From: an uncultured Pelagibacteraceae bacterium
Lineage (GTDB): Bacteria > Pseudomonadota > Alphaproteobacteria > Pelagibacterales > Pelagibacteraceae
Direction of reading: 5' to 3'
DNA length: 42,973 nucleotides
Assembly: GCA_902604795.1 (NCBI GenBank)
Contig: CACKZV010000008.1
Location: forward strand, 1-42,973
Below the pieces are notes generated by a model that was given only the letters and a program-made list of their open reading frames with translations, searched no databases and was not told the DNA's origin. This document shows, one piece after another, positions 8,069-16,893 of the stretch. Position numbers and translations under genes: made by a program. Position 1 is the stretch's first letter, and each line of letters opens with the position of its first letter.

Positions 8069-9397
8069 ATGATTAAAAAAATAATAATAACTGTTTGCAC
8101 GCTTATATTTTTAATTTCAAATATTAGTTACGCAGACATCACTTTTTGGACTACAGAGGTTCAGCCAGCTAGAATGGCTAAACAAGAGGCAATGGCTAAA
8201 GATTTTGAGGCTAAAACTGGCATCAAAGTTGAAGTTATTCCTGTAGAAGAAAAAGATTTAGGAACAAGAGCAACTGCAGCAGCAGCAGCAGGTGATCTAC
8301 CTGATGTAATCTATCATACTTTACAGTATGTATTACCTTGGGCAGAAGCTGGAATATTAGATGTTGATGCAAATAATGCAGTTGTAAAAGAACTTGGTAA
8401 AAAAACTTTTGCACCAGGTGCCTTAAACATGGCTAAAAAGGGATCAAAAATAGCAGCTGTGCCTGTTGATGGTTGGACGCAAATGGTCGTTTATAGAAAA
8501 GACTTATTTGAAAAAGCAGGACTTGAGCCACCAACAAGTTATGAAAATATAACAAAGGCAGTTGAAGCACTTTCCGGAGATGGAATGTTTGGTTTTGTTG
8601 CTGCAACGAAAACTGATGAAAACTTTATGAGTCAGGTTTTAGAGCATGTTCTTTTAGCAAATGGAGTAAATGTTGTTAAAAAAGGTGCAATAAGAAAACA
8701 AGGTAAAAAGTTAAAAGCTTCTTTAGAGTTTTATAAAGTTATTGCAAATGCAAGTCCTCCAGGAGAATTATACTGGAAGCAATCAAGAGAATTGTATTTT
8801 GCAGGAAAAACTCCAATGATAATTTGGTCTCCATTTATTATGGATGAACTAGCTGGTTTAAGAGATTCAGCTCCGCCAACAATAAATAGTGATCCAACAT
8901 CTGGGGAGTTAGCTTCAAAAACTGGTTTCATTACAAACTTAAGTGGTCCTAATAATAAAAAAGGGGCTGCATGGGCTGATGTAAGATACTTTGGAATAAC
9001 AGCAGATGCTGATACAGAAGAAGCAAGTGCATTTATCAAATATTCAATGGATGAAGGTTACACCAAGACACTTTCAATCGCACCAGAAGGTAAATTTCCT
9101 GTAAGAAGAGGAAACTCGAGCGATCCTGAGGCGTTTACAAAAGCTTGGAGTAAATTACCTGTTGGAGTTGATAGAAAAGCACCTTTATCAGACTTATATT
9201 CAGAGGATGTTATAAATAATATCGTTGCTGGATTAGATAAAGCTCAAAGATGGGGTGTAAAAGAAGGTGAACTTTCTAGAGCTTCTAAAATTATTAATAA
9301 CAAGTTTATTAATAGAATAACTAGACTTTATGTTGATGGACAGATTGATATTGATCAAGCAGTAGATATGATAAATCAAAAACTCTCTCAATTTTAA
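8069..9397 (+). CDS. Carbohydrate-type ABC transporter substrate-binding protein
   Basis: This is a 442-residue periplasmic binding protein. It has a signal peptide with K residues, a hydrophobic core and a probable cleavage after residue 22 (SYA, then DITFWT). The mature start, the region around DFEAKTGIKVEVIPV, the alanine-rich loop before GDLPDVIY, and AVPVDGWTQMVVYRKDLFEKAGLEPPTSYE are typical of cluster B (SBP_bac_1, MalE/UgpB-like) proteins for sugars and sugar-like osmolytes. It has the best ribosome-binding site in the operon and is followed by a strong hairpin, consistent with making more binding protein than permease. Downstream are two permeases and a GH63-like hydrolase, so the ligand is probably a glycoside. 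Specificity cannot be read from the sequence. Confidence 0.9.
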   Translation: MIKKIIITVCTLIFLISNISYADITFWTTEVQPARMAKQEAMAKDFEAKTGIKVEVIPVEEKDLGTRATAAAAAGDLPDVIYHTLQYVLPWAEAGILDVDANNAVVKELGKKTFAPGALNMAKKGSKIAAVPVDGWTQMVVYRKDLFEKAGLEPPTSYENITKAVEALSGDGMFGFVAATKTDENFMSQVLEHVLLANGVNVVKKGAIRKQGKKLKASLEFYKVIANASPPGELYWKQSRELYFAGKTPMIIWSPFIMDELAGLRDSAPPTINSDPTSGELASKTGFITNLSGPNNKKGAAWADVRYFGITADADTEEASAFIKYSMDEGYTKTLSIAPEGKFPVRRGNSSDPEAFTKAWSKLPVGVDRKAPLSDLYSEDVINNIVAGLDKAQRWGVKEGELSRASKIINNKFINRITRLYVDGQIDIDQAVDMINQKLSQF

Positions 9398-9418
9398 TCT
9401 AATAATTTAAATTTAAAT

Positions 9419-9451
9419 AAAAGCGGATAATATGTATTATCCGCTTTTTTT
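9419..9451 (+). terminator. Intercistronic hairpin with T-run between binding protein and permease
   Basis: A perfect 13-bp inverted repeat (AAAAGCGGATAAT at 9419-9431, ATTATCCGCTTTT at 9436-9448, loop ATGT) is followed by T residues up to 9451. It has the form of a Rho-independent terminator, yet the permease ATG starts at the very next base (9452). It probably causes partial termination or protects the binding-protein mRNA, lowering permease output. The permease start has no separate Shine-Dalgarno because the hairpin fills its place. Confidence 0.85.
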
Positions 9452-10711
9452 ATGAGTGATACACTTTCAAAAATAGAAAAAAGAACTGCATATATATTAA
9501 TATTACCTGCAGTTTTCCTTGTTTTTTCAATTATCTTATTTCCAATATTTGCAAATGTATGGATAAGTTTTAAAGAGGTTGGATTAAAAGATATAAGGAT
9601 CCCTGAACCTAGAGCAAAAAAAATTGTTAAATCCATCAAAGATAATCCAGATCAATTAAAGGTTATTTATAAACTTAGAAATAGTTCATTAATTTTAGAA
9701 ATAAGGGACGTTAAATTTCAAGATAAATTACCTAAGAATATTGAGCCTATAAATTTAGATGAAAGATGCAGGGTTAAATCAAATAAAATTTATTGTGACT
9801 TTGGAAATTGGGAGGCTAAACACAAGGAAAATTTTCAAATATTATTAAAGAGTTCTGATGGCAAACAAATAAACAAAAAAGAATTAAAAACTATTAAACC
9901 AAAATTAACAGGTAAATCAGACAATATTTTATTAAATACTAATTTTACATTAAAGAATTTTAAAAAGGTATTTTTTCAAAATGAATTTTTTGATTTATTA
10001 TCAACTACTTTTTACTATACTTTTTTTGGCACAATCGGTTCGATTGTATTTGGAATATTAACTGCTCAACTTGTGAACCAGAAGTTTTTTGGAAGAACAT
10101 TTATGAGAAGTGTTTTACTTTTTCCATACGTGGGCCCTGTTGTTGCTCTAGCCTATACTTGGGAGTTATTATTAGATCCTTACAGTGGAACTTTAAATAA
10201 TCTATTGATGAATTTTCAAGTCATACAAGAGCCCTTAAATTTATTGGGTCAAAAATATTTAACGATAAATTTTTTTGGTTTTGATCTTAAATTACGATTA
10301 GCATTAACAACTGTAATTATTTTTGAAATTTGGAGATACTTTCCATTAGCTTTCTTATTTATATTAGCTCGACTTCAAGCAGTGCCTAAAGAATTATATG
10401 AAGCAGCTGAAGTGGATGGTGCTGGTCCTTTACAAAAATTTATTAGTATCACTCTTCCACAAATAACAGCTGTGATATCTATTCTCTTTATGATTAGGTT
10501 TATTTGGAACTTTAATAAATTCGAGGATATTTTTTTATTAACAGGAGGTGCATCTGGAACTAGAACTTTGCCAATAAATGTTTATGAGCAAGGATTTACT
10601 ATTTCCGATATTGGTATGGGGTCAGCAGTATCAATTGTAATAGTTGCTTTACTGCTATTATTTATGTTCGTTTACTTTAAATTAATAGGTAAGAGGGCCG
10701 ATGAAAACTAA
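9452..10711 (+). CDS. Carbohydrate-type ABC transporter permease, MalF/UgpA family
   Basis: This is a 419-residue inner-membrane permease. One hydrophobic helix (about residues 13-33) is followed by a polar segment of about 130 residues before the next helix, resembling the periplasmic P2-type insertion of MalF. The core permease domain follows, with the EAA loop ELYEAAEVDGAGPLQKFISITLP near residue 315 and the usual FNKFEDIFLLTGGASGTRTLP segment. The ATG lies directly after the T-run of the intercistronic hairpin. The gene overlaps the second permease by 11 bases. It pairs with the MalG-type subunit to form the channel for the upstream binding protein. No ATPase gene is in this operon, so one must be supplied from elsewhere. 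Confidence 0.88.
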   Translation: MSDTLSKIEKRTAYILILPAVFLVFSIILFPIFANVWISFKEVGLKDIRIPEPRAKKIVKSIKDNPDQLKVIYKLRNSSLILEIRDVKFQDKLPKNIEPINLDERCRVKSNKIYCDFGNWEAKHKENFQILLKSSDGKQINKKELKTIKPKLTGKSDNILLNTNFTLKNFKKVFFQNEFFDLLSTTFYYTFFGTIGSIVFGILTAQLVNQKFFGRTFMRSVLLFPYVGPVVALAYTWELLLDPYSGTLNNLLMNFQVIQEPLNLLGQKYLTINFFGFDLKLRLALTTVIIFEIWRYFPLAFLFILARLQAVPKELYEAAEVDGAGPLQKFISITLPQITAVISILFMIRFIWNFNKFEDIFLLTGGASGTRTLPINVYEQGFTISDIGMGSAVSIVIVALLLLFMFVYFKLIGKRADEN

Positions 10712-11894
10712 AAGTTTAATATACTACGCATTAATATCCTCTATATTTTTGTTTTCTTTGATCTCTATTTGGAAAATTTTAGTAACTTTGCAAGGAGTTG
10801 AGTTAAAAAATTTTAATTTTGAAATAATTATTACTTTAGGTATCGCTATTAGTCTTTTAAATTTAATTATAGGTGAAAAGTTAAATTATTTAATAAAATC
10901 AACTTTATTTGCCTTTATATTTACCTTTGTAGATGGATACATAGTTCAGGTAATGCCCGTTTGGTATAATATTGGAATATTTGCAATATTGATATTTTTC
11001 TCATTAAAAATTAATAAATATAGTCAAAAATATTTAGCATCTGAGCATTCATCACAAATAGTAATATTTGATTTTTTAACTCTCTTTGGAATTGTTTTAT
11101 TCTCATTTGTCATTTTATTTCCATTTTATATGATGTTGATAACAAGCTTTAAAACTCAAGCTGCTTTGCTAATTAATCCTTTAGATTTTAGTATAAATTT
11201 TAAGCAAGATTTTAAAGAATTATTTAAGTCATACTTTGTGATATTTGATACTTACAAATTTGGTAGATATATACTAATAAGTACATTTGTTTCAGTTGGG
11301 ACAGTGATAGTTACTTTACTATTCGCAATACCAGCTGCTTATGCTGTAGCAAGGTTAAACTTCTTTGGAAAAAACTTTTTGTCGACTTCAATTTTAATTA
11401 TTTATATGTTTCCTGCTATAGTATTAGTTATTCCTTTGTATACTGTTTTTAGTCAACTAGGTTTAAGAAACTCGGTAGGTGGTTTATTAATTGTTTATAC
11501 AGCAACTACTTTGCCAGTTGCAATTTACATGTTACAAGGTTATTTTAGAAGTATTCCTAAAGAACTAGAAGAAGCAGCAATCATGGACAAATTAAATTGG
11601 TTTGGCATAATTATAAAAATAATTTTACCATTAAGCATACCTGCAATCTCTTCAGTTGCTTTATACGTCTTTATGATTGCGTGGAATGAGTTTTTATTTT
11701 CTTTGATGTTCTTGGATAATCCGAACTCATTTACCTTATCAAGGGCAATACAATATCTTAGCGGTGATGCTGAAACACCAAGACAATATCTTATGGCTGG
11801 GTCGGTAGTTGTAACAATACCGGTATTATTAATTTTTGTATACTTTGAAAAATATTTAGTTAGCGGTCTTACTGCAGGAAGTGTAAAAGGTTAG
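10701..11894 (+). CDS. Carbohydrate-type ABC transporter permease, MalG/UgpE family
   Basis: This 397-residue permease pairs with the preceding MalF-type subunit. The C-terminal part is a standard MalG domain: PFYMMLITSFK, AIPAAYAVARLNFFGKN, the EAA loop ELEEAAIMDKLNWFGIIIKI near residue 286, and AWNEFLFSLMFLD. The N-terminal 130 residues are unusual, adding about four extra hydrophobic helices before the normal first helix; MalG-type permeases usually have 270-300 residues. The start overlaps the previous gene by 11 bases and the stop shares one base with the next start, so the operon is tightly coupled. Function of the extra helices is unknown. Confidence 0.88.
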   Translation: MKTKSLIYYALISSIFLFSLISIWKILVTLQGVELKNFNFEIIITLGIAISLLNLIIGEKLNYLIKSTLFAFIFTFVDGYIVQVMPVWYNIGIFAILIFFSLKINKYSQKYLASEHSSQIVIFDFLTLFGIVLFSFVILFPFYMMLITSFKTQAALLINPLDFSINFKQDFKELFKSYFVIFDTYKFGRYILISTFVSVGTVIVTLLFAIPAAYAVARLNFFGKNFLSTSILIIYMFPAIVLVIPLYTVFSQLGLRNSVGGLLIVYTATTLPVAIYMLQGYFRSIPKELEEAAIMDKLNWFGIIIKIILPLSIPAISSVALYVFMIAWNEFLFSLMFLDNPNSFTLSRAIQYLSGDAETPRQYLMAGSVVVTIPVLLIFVYFEKYLVSGLTAGSVKG

Positions 11895-13162
11895 TGGAAG
11901 ATTTTATCAAATCAGCTAAGAAAGTTTTATTAAATAATAAAAAAAAAGGCTATACATTACCAACCAATAACAAATTGTACCCAGCACAATGGAATTGGGA
12001 CTCAGGTTTCATTGCTTTAGGGTATTCGCATTTTAAACTCAAATATGCTCTAGACGAAATAAAGACATTAATAAAAGGTCAATGGAAAGATGGAATGATA
12101 CCTCATATTTTGTTTCATGATTTAAATACCAACTATTATCCAAACCATTCTGTATGGGCTTGTGGAAATAAAATACACTCATCTGGTATTACCCAGCCAC
12201 CAATTCTTGCAATAATTTTAAAACTAATTTTAGATAAAAAAAGAATTAATAATAAAGATAGAGCTGAATTTAAAAAAATAGCTAAAGGAATATTAAAATA
12301 CCACAAATGGTTAATTAAATTTAGAGACCCAAATAATACTGGATTAGTCTCAATTTTGCATCCTTGGGAAAGTGGCTACGATAATTCACCATTGTGGGAT
12401 AAACCTATGAGTAAAGTAAAAGTCCCAAAAAACTTGAAATACAAAAGGGGAGATAACAAAGTTATCAATCCTGAATATAGGCCATTAGATATTGATTATG
12501 ATAGATACGTAACTATCAAAAATCATTTGAGAAAAAATAATTATAATCCAAAAAAGCTTTATAAAGCTTCGTTATTCAATGTAGTTGATGTTGGTTTTAA
12601 CTCTATATTTTTACGAGCAAATAAAGATCTTCTTAAATTATTAAATATATTTAATTTACAAAGTACTGAATTAGAATCTTATATATTAAGATCTGAAAAT
12701 AAAATTGTAAAATTATATAATCAGAAAAAAAATATATTTTTCAACATCGATTTAAAAAATAAAAAAAAAATAAACGTTCCATCAATTACTCATTATTTTA
12801 TTTTATTTGCAGATTTAAAAGATAAAGTATTAAATAACAAAATTATCAAAAACTTAAAAAAACACAGTTCTAAAGAAAAATATTTATTATCAAGTGTAAA
12901 ATCAAATCACCAAAAATTTGAAGAAAAAAGATATTGGAGAGGTCCAGTCTGGATTAATTGTAATTGGATAATATATCAAGGATTAAAAAATAAGAATATT
13001 AAATTTGCTAAACAAATAAAAAGAAAAACTATTAATTTAGTAAAGCACAAAGGGTTTAATGAATACTTTAGTTGCAAAACTGGTAAAGGGTTTGGTGCTA
13101 CAAATTTTTCTTGGACTGCAGCATTATTTTTAGACTTAATACTAGAAAATAAAAATGACTAA
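11894..13162 (+). CDS. GH63-like glycoside hydrolase, possible glucosyl/mannosylglycerate hydrolase
   Basis: This 422-residue protein has no signal peptide and so is probably cytoplasmic. It carries the marks of the small bacterial GH63 (MGH1/MgH-like, (alpha/alpha)6 barrel) enzymes: WNWDSGF at residues 33-39, SGITQPPILA near 97-106, HPWESGYDNSP at 156-166 with the likely catalytic Asp163, YWRGPVW near 347-353, and ATNFSWTAALFLDL near the C-terminus. Characterised relatives hydrolyse mannosylglycerate or glucosylglycerate, compatible solutes; other GH63 members cut different alpha-glucosides. The start is a GTG overlapping the permease stop by one base. Its place in a sugar-type ABC operon suggests that it cleaves the imported ligand. 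Substrate assignment is inference. Confidence 0.78.
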   Translation: MEDFIKSAKKVLLNNKKKGYTLPTNNKLYPAQWNWDSGFIALGYSHFKLKYALDEIKTLIKGQWKDGMIPHILFHDLNTNYYPNHSVWACGNKIHSSGITQPPILAIILKLILDKKRINNKDRAEFKKIAKGILKYHKWLIKFRDPNNTGLVSILHPWESGYDNSPLWDKPMSKVKVPKNLKYKRGDNKVINPEYRPLDIDYDRYVTIKNHLRKNNYNPKKLYKASLFNVVDVGFNSIFLRANKDLLKLLNIFNLQSTELESYILRSENKIVKLYNQKKNIFFNIDLKNKKKINVPSITHYFILFADLKDKVLNNKIIKNLKKHSSKEKYLLSSVKSNHQKFEEKRYWRGPVWINCNWIIYQGLKNKNIKFAKQIKRKTINLVKHKGFNEYFSCKTGKGFGATNFSWTAALFLDLILENKND

Positions 13163-14312
13163 TTACAATTGGAATTACCCCACAACTGTTTGGGTAGGCA
13201 AAGATAGAGCTAAGGATCTAGAAAAAGCTTGTGTTGAAATTAAAACTTTAAAACCATTATTAGTAACAGACAAAGACTTAATCAATTTAAAATTCATAAA
13301 AGATTTAGTAAATGATTTAGAAAAGAAATTTAAATTATCTACTTTTTCCAATTTCTCAGGAAACCCTACAGGAGATAATGTCGATGAAGGTGTTGAAGTT
13401 TTCAAAAAAAATAGTTGCGATAGTGTAGTAGCTATTGGGGGCGGAAGTGCGTTAGACGTCGGCAAAGCCATAGCTTTTATGTCTGGACAATCAAGACCAA
13501 TTTGGGATTTTGAGGATATTGGTGATTATTGGAAAAGGGCAGATGAAAAAAATATCTCTCCAATAATTGCAATTCCAACAACTGCTGGAACTGGGTCAGA
13601 AACTGGCAGAGCATCAGCAATAATTAATTCAAAAACTGGAATAAAAAAAATAATTTTCCACCCAAAATTTTTACCATCTATTGTCATATTAGACCCAATT
13701 CTTACTAAAGAACTTTCTCCCCGTTTAACAGGAGCTACAGGAATGGATGCATTAGCACACAATTTAGAGGCATTTTGTGCTCCTGGTTTTCACCCCATGG
13801 CTGATGGAATAGCGATTGAAGGTATGAAGTTGATAAAAAAATCACTTTTAAAAGCTGTAAAAAATGGAAGTGATTTGGATGCAAGATCTGATTTGTTAGC
13901 TGCAGCCAGCATGGGATCTACTGCATTTCAAAAAGGCTTAGGAGCCATTCATTCACTAAGTCATCCTCTTAATGCTCAATTTAATCTTCATCACGGATTG
14001 TCTAATGCAATATTTATGCCATATGTTTTAAGTTTTAATAAAGAAAATATTGAGGAAAGAATTATTTCTATTTGTGATTACCTTAACTTAAATAAAAGTT
14101 TTGATGCTTTTCTAGAATGGATACTAGAGCTAAGAAAAGAATTGAATATTCCACATAAACTATCAGATCTAATAGAAACAAATAAAATGAATTTAAATGA
14201 TTTATCAAAGATGGCTCTTGATGATCCATCAACATCCTCAAACCCAAAAAAATTGAGTATAAATGATATGAAAGTTATGTATGAGCATAGTATTTCAGGA
14301 GAATTATTTTGA
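13155..14312 (+). CDS. Iron-dependent alcohol dehydrogenase family protein
   Basis: This 385-residue cytoplasmic oxidoreductase belongs to the Fe-ADH (group III) family. The NAD(P)-binding GGGSALDVGKA, the PTTAGTGSE motif and the metal ligands are present; by spacing these are Asp198, His202, His266 and His280 (MDALAHNLEAF, IHSLSH, HHGLSNAI). Family members reduce or oxidise diverse aldehydes and alcohols, so the substrate is not predictable. It overlaps the GH63-like gene by 8 bases and shares one base with the amidotransferase gene, so it probably processes a product of glycoside cleavage such as a three-carbon alcohol or aldehyde. Codon use and composition match the neighbours. Confidence 0.85.
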   Translation: MTNYNWNYPTTVWVGKDRAKDLEKACVEIKTLKPLLVTDKDLINLKFIKDLVNDLEKKFKLSTFSNFSGNPTGDNVDEGVEVFKKNSCDSVVAIGGGSALDVGKAIAFMSGQSRPIWDFEDIGDYWKRADEKNISPIIAIPTTAGTGSETGRASAIINSKTGIKKIIFHPKFLPSIVILDPILTKELSPRLTGATGMDALAHNLEAFCAPGFHPMADGIAIEGMKLIKKSLLKAVKNGSDLDARSDLLAAASMGSTAFQKGLGAIHSLSHPLNAQFNLHHGLSNAIFMPYVLSFNKENIEERIISICDYLNLNKSFDAFLEWILELRKELNIPHKLSDLIETNKMNLNDLSKMALDDPSTSSNPKKLSINDMKVMYEHSISGELF

Positions 14313-15097
14313 TGAAAAAAATTTTAATAGTTGAGGGAAATTTAAGAGAAGAGAACCAGAGTTTTACTGATGGTGGAATTAAAACACATACCGAAAGTTT
14401 AAAAGATAGCATAGCTTATTTTATTGATAAAATTGAAATAGATGTTGTAAATCCCTCATCAGATAAAAATATTTCTGACAAAGTAACAGATCTCGATAAA
14501 TATGATGGACTAATATGGGGTGGAAGTAGTCTGAATATTTACAATGACACCATTGAAATAAGAAGACAGATCGAATTTATGAGAGAGTGTCAAAAAAAAA
14601 TTAAAAAAATATTAGCTATTTGCTGGGGACTCCAGGTTGCTGTGACAGTAGCAGGAGGACAGGTAAAGAGATGTACAAATGGATCTCACAGAGGCATAGC
14701 ACTTAATATTGAAATAAATAATGATGGATTACAACATCCAATATATAAAAATAAAGGTAAAATTTTTAACACACCTGCTTTTAATTTTGATGAAGTTACA
14801 ACATTGCCAAAAAATTCAAAATTGCTAGCCTCAAATCCTATAAATAGAGTTATGGGAGTAAATTTTCATTCTGCAGCAAGTGATATATGGGGTATTCAAT
14901 ATCATCCTGAAATAACTTACGATAAAATGATAAGCCTTATACATTTTAGAAAAGAACGTCTTTTAAATAATAATGCTTTTGTGGATGAGCAAGAGATAAA
15001 TAATCATGTAAGAATGATTGCAGAAGAAAATAAGATTACAAATAAAGATATTAGAATGCGTGAACTTGAAAACTGGCTTAATTATCTTTTAAAATAG
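14312..15097 (+). CDS. Class I glutamine amidotransferase (GMP synthase-like domain)
   Basis: This 261-residue protein is a stand-alone triad amidotransferase. The nucleophile is Cys104 in [10 protein letters not shown] and the His-Glu pair is His198/Glu200 in QYHPEIT, so the glutaminase site looks intact. It would hydrolyse glutamine and deliver ammonia, or act as a gamma-glutamyl hydrolase. The ATG at 14312 overlaps the last base of the dehydrogenase stop; a TTG just upstream is an unlikely alternative. It lacks the ATP-pyrophosphatase domain of GuaA, so it is not GMP synthase. A C-terminal extension of about 50 residues follows the triad. Its reason for being in a glycoside operon is unknown. 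It overlaps the convergent fhs gene by 9 bases. Confidence 0.82.
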   Translation: MKKILIVEGNLREENQSFTDGGIKTHTESLKDSIAYFIDKIEIDVVNPSSDKNISDKVTDLDKYDGLIWGGSSLNIYNDTIEIRRQIEFMRECQKKIKKILAICWGLQVAVTVAGGQVKRCTNGSHRGIALNIEINNDGLQHPIYKNKGKIFNTPAFNFDEVTTLPKNSKLLASNPINRVMGVNFHSAASDIWGIQYHPEITYDKMISLIHFRKERLLNNNAFVDEQEINNHVRMIAEENKITNKDIRMRELENWLNYLLK

Positions 15098-16765
15098 ACC
15101 CTCTGTTTCACCTTTTTCATTAATACGAATTGAATCTGCGGCTGGCACTTTTGGCAATCCTGGCATTGTCATTATTGCACCGCATACAACAACAATAAAT
15201 TCTGCTCCTGATGATAGTCTTACTTCTCTTATTGGTAATACATGACCCGAAGGTGCTCCCTTTAGATTTGGGTCAGTGGAAAAACTATATTGAGTTTTTG
15301 CAATACAAATTGGTAATGATTGGTAACCTCTTTCTTCAAAAGCTTTTAATTGGTCTCTTATTTTAGTATCTGCAACTACTTCGCTTGCTCTATAAAGTTC
15401 CTTGGCAATTGTTTCTATTTTTTTAAATAATGAAGTTTTATCATCATATAAAAATTTAAAATCACTATCTTTTTCACATAATTCAACTACATCATTTGCT
15501 AAATCAATTGCACCTTCTCCACCTTTTTCCCAATGCTTTGATATAGAGGCTTTAATACCTTTTTGTTCACAAAACTTAGTAACTTCGTGAATTTCTTTAT
15601 CAGTATCTAAAACAAAGTGGTTTATAGCTACTGTTACAGGTAAGCCAAATTTTTGAATATTTTCTATATGTCTTTCTAAATTAACCAATCCTTTTTTTAC
15701 TGCATCTACATTTTCATTTTTTAATTCATCTTTTTTAACTCCACCATGCATTTTCAGAGCTCTTATAGTTGCAACAATTACAACGCAACTTGGTTTTAAT
15801 CCTGATTTTCTACATTTAATATCTAAGAATTTTTCTGCTCCTAGATCAGCTCCAAACCCTGCTTCTGTTACTACATAATCTGTGAGTTTTAATGCTATCT
15901 TAGTTGCTAAAACAGAATTACATCCATGAGCAATATTTGCAAATGGTCCACCATGAATTATTGCGGGGTTATTTTCCAGAGTTTGTGTTACGTTTGGTCT
16001 TATAGCGTCTTTTAACAACACAGTCATCGGACCCTGCGCGTTTAAATCTTTTGCATGTATTGGTTTTCTATCTCTAGTATAAGCAACAGTGATATTACCA
16101 ATTCTTTTTTCCAAATCATGCAAATCATTTGATAAACAAAAGATTGCCATAATTTCTGATGCAACGGTAATATCAAAACCATCTTCTCTTGGAAATCCAT
16201 TAGCAACACCACCAAGGTTAATATTTATAGATCTTAAAGCTCTATCATTCATGTCGAGAACTCTTTTCCAAACTATTCTTCTGACATCTATATTTAGTTT
16301 ATTTCCCCAATATATGTGGTTATCTATTAGTGCAGATAAAAGATTATGTGCTGATGTAATTGCATGAAAGTCTCCTGTAAAATGAAGATTTATTTGCTCC
16401 ATAGGAACCACTTGAGCATAACCACCACCAGCAGCCCCACCTTTCATTCCAAAAGAGGGACCAAGACTTGGTTCTCTTAAACAAACAATAGATTTTTTAC
16501 CTATTTTATTTAATCCATCTGACAATCCTACAGAAGTTGTTGTCTTTCCTTCCCCTGCCGGTGTAGGTGTAATTGCTGTTACTAGTATTAATTTTCCATC
16601 TTTCTTGTCTTTAAATTTTTCTAAGTATTCAAGTTTGATTTTAGCTATATATCTGCTTATTGGACTATATGCCTCAGTTTTGTCGGGTACTCCCACTCCA
16701 TCCAAAATTTCTTGGATAGGTTTCATTTTTGCTTCTCTAGCTATTTCAATATCTGATTTTGACAT
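15089..16765 (-). CDS. fhs: Formate--tetrahydrofolate ligase Fhs
   Basis: Fhs makes 10-formyl-THF from formate, THF and ATP, or runs in reverse to yield ATP and formate. The 558-residue product has the ATP-binding loop [16 protein letters not shown] at about 66-81, the conserved [14 protein letters not shown] and [11 protein letters not shown] segments, [17 protein letters not shown] and the C-terminal [10 protein letters not shown]. Length matches the family (about 555). It is transcribed divergently from soxB across a 128-base spacer. Demethylation by sarcosine oxidase and DMGDH produces methylene-THF, so Fhs is well placed to balance the C1-folate pool and possibly to recover ATP from methyl oxidation. 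Confidence 0.96.
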   Translation of the reverse strand: MSKSDIEIAREAKMKPIQEILDGVGVPDKTEAYSPISRYIAKIKLEYLEKFKDKKDGKLILVTAITPTPAGEGKTTTSVGLSDGLNKIGKKSIVCLREPSLGPSFGMKGGAAGGGYAQVVPMEQINLHFTGDFHAITSAHNLLSALIDNHIYWGNKLNIDVRRIVWKRVLDMNDRALRSININLGGVANGFPREDGFDITVASEIMAIFCLSNDLHDLEKRIGNITVAYTRDRKPIHAKDLNAQGPMTVLLKDAIRPNVTQTLENNPAIIHGGPFANIAHGCNSVLATKIALKLTDYVVTEAGFGADLGAEKFLDIKCRKSGLKPSCVVIVATIRALKMHGGVKKDELKNENVDAVKKGLVNLERHIENIQKFGLPVTVAINHFVLDTDKEIHEVTKFCEQKGIKASISKHWEKGGEGAIDLANDVVELCEKDSDFKFLYDDKTSLFKKIETIAKELYRASEVVADTKIRDQLKAFEERGYQSLPICIAKTQYSFSTDPNLKGAPSGHVLPIREVRLSSGAEFIVVVCGAIMTMPGLPKVPAADSIRINEKGETEGLF

Positions 16766-16893
16766 TTAGTTTAAAATTTATAATTGTTTAATGTGCAAAA
16801 TGTCTATACTTTTTTGGTTTGATTTTAAACATCTAAAAAATATATATATAAAAAATAAGAAAAAATTTATGTTTAATTGGATAAAATTATAAA

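Noticed and set aside
16766..16893. Possible glycine riboswitch or other structured leader upstream of soxB
   Set aside because: The spacer is almost pure AT with no paired stems or conserved glycine-riboswitch elements visible.
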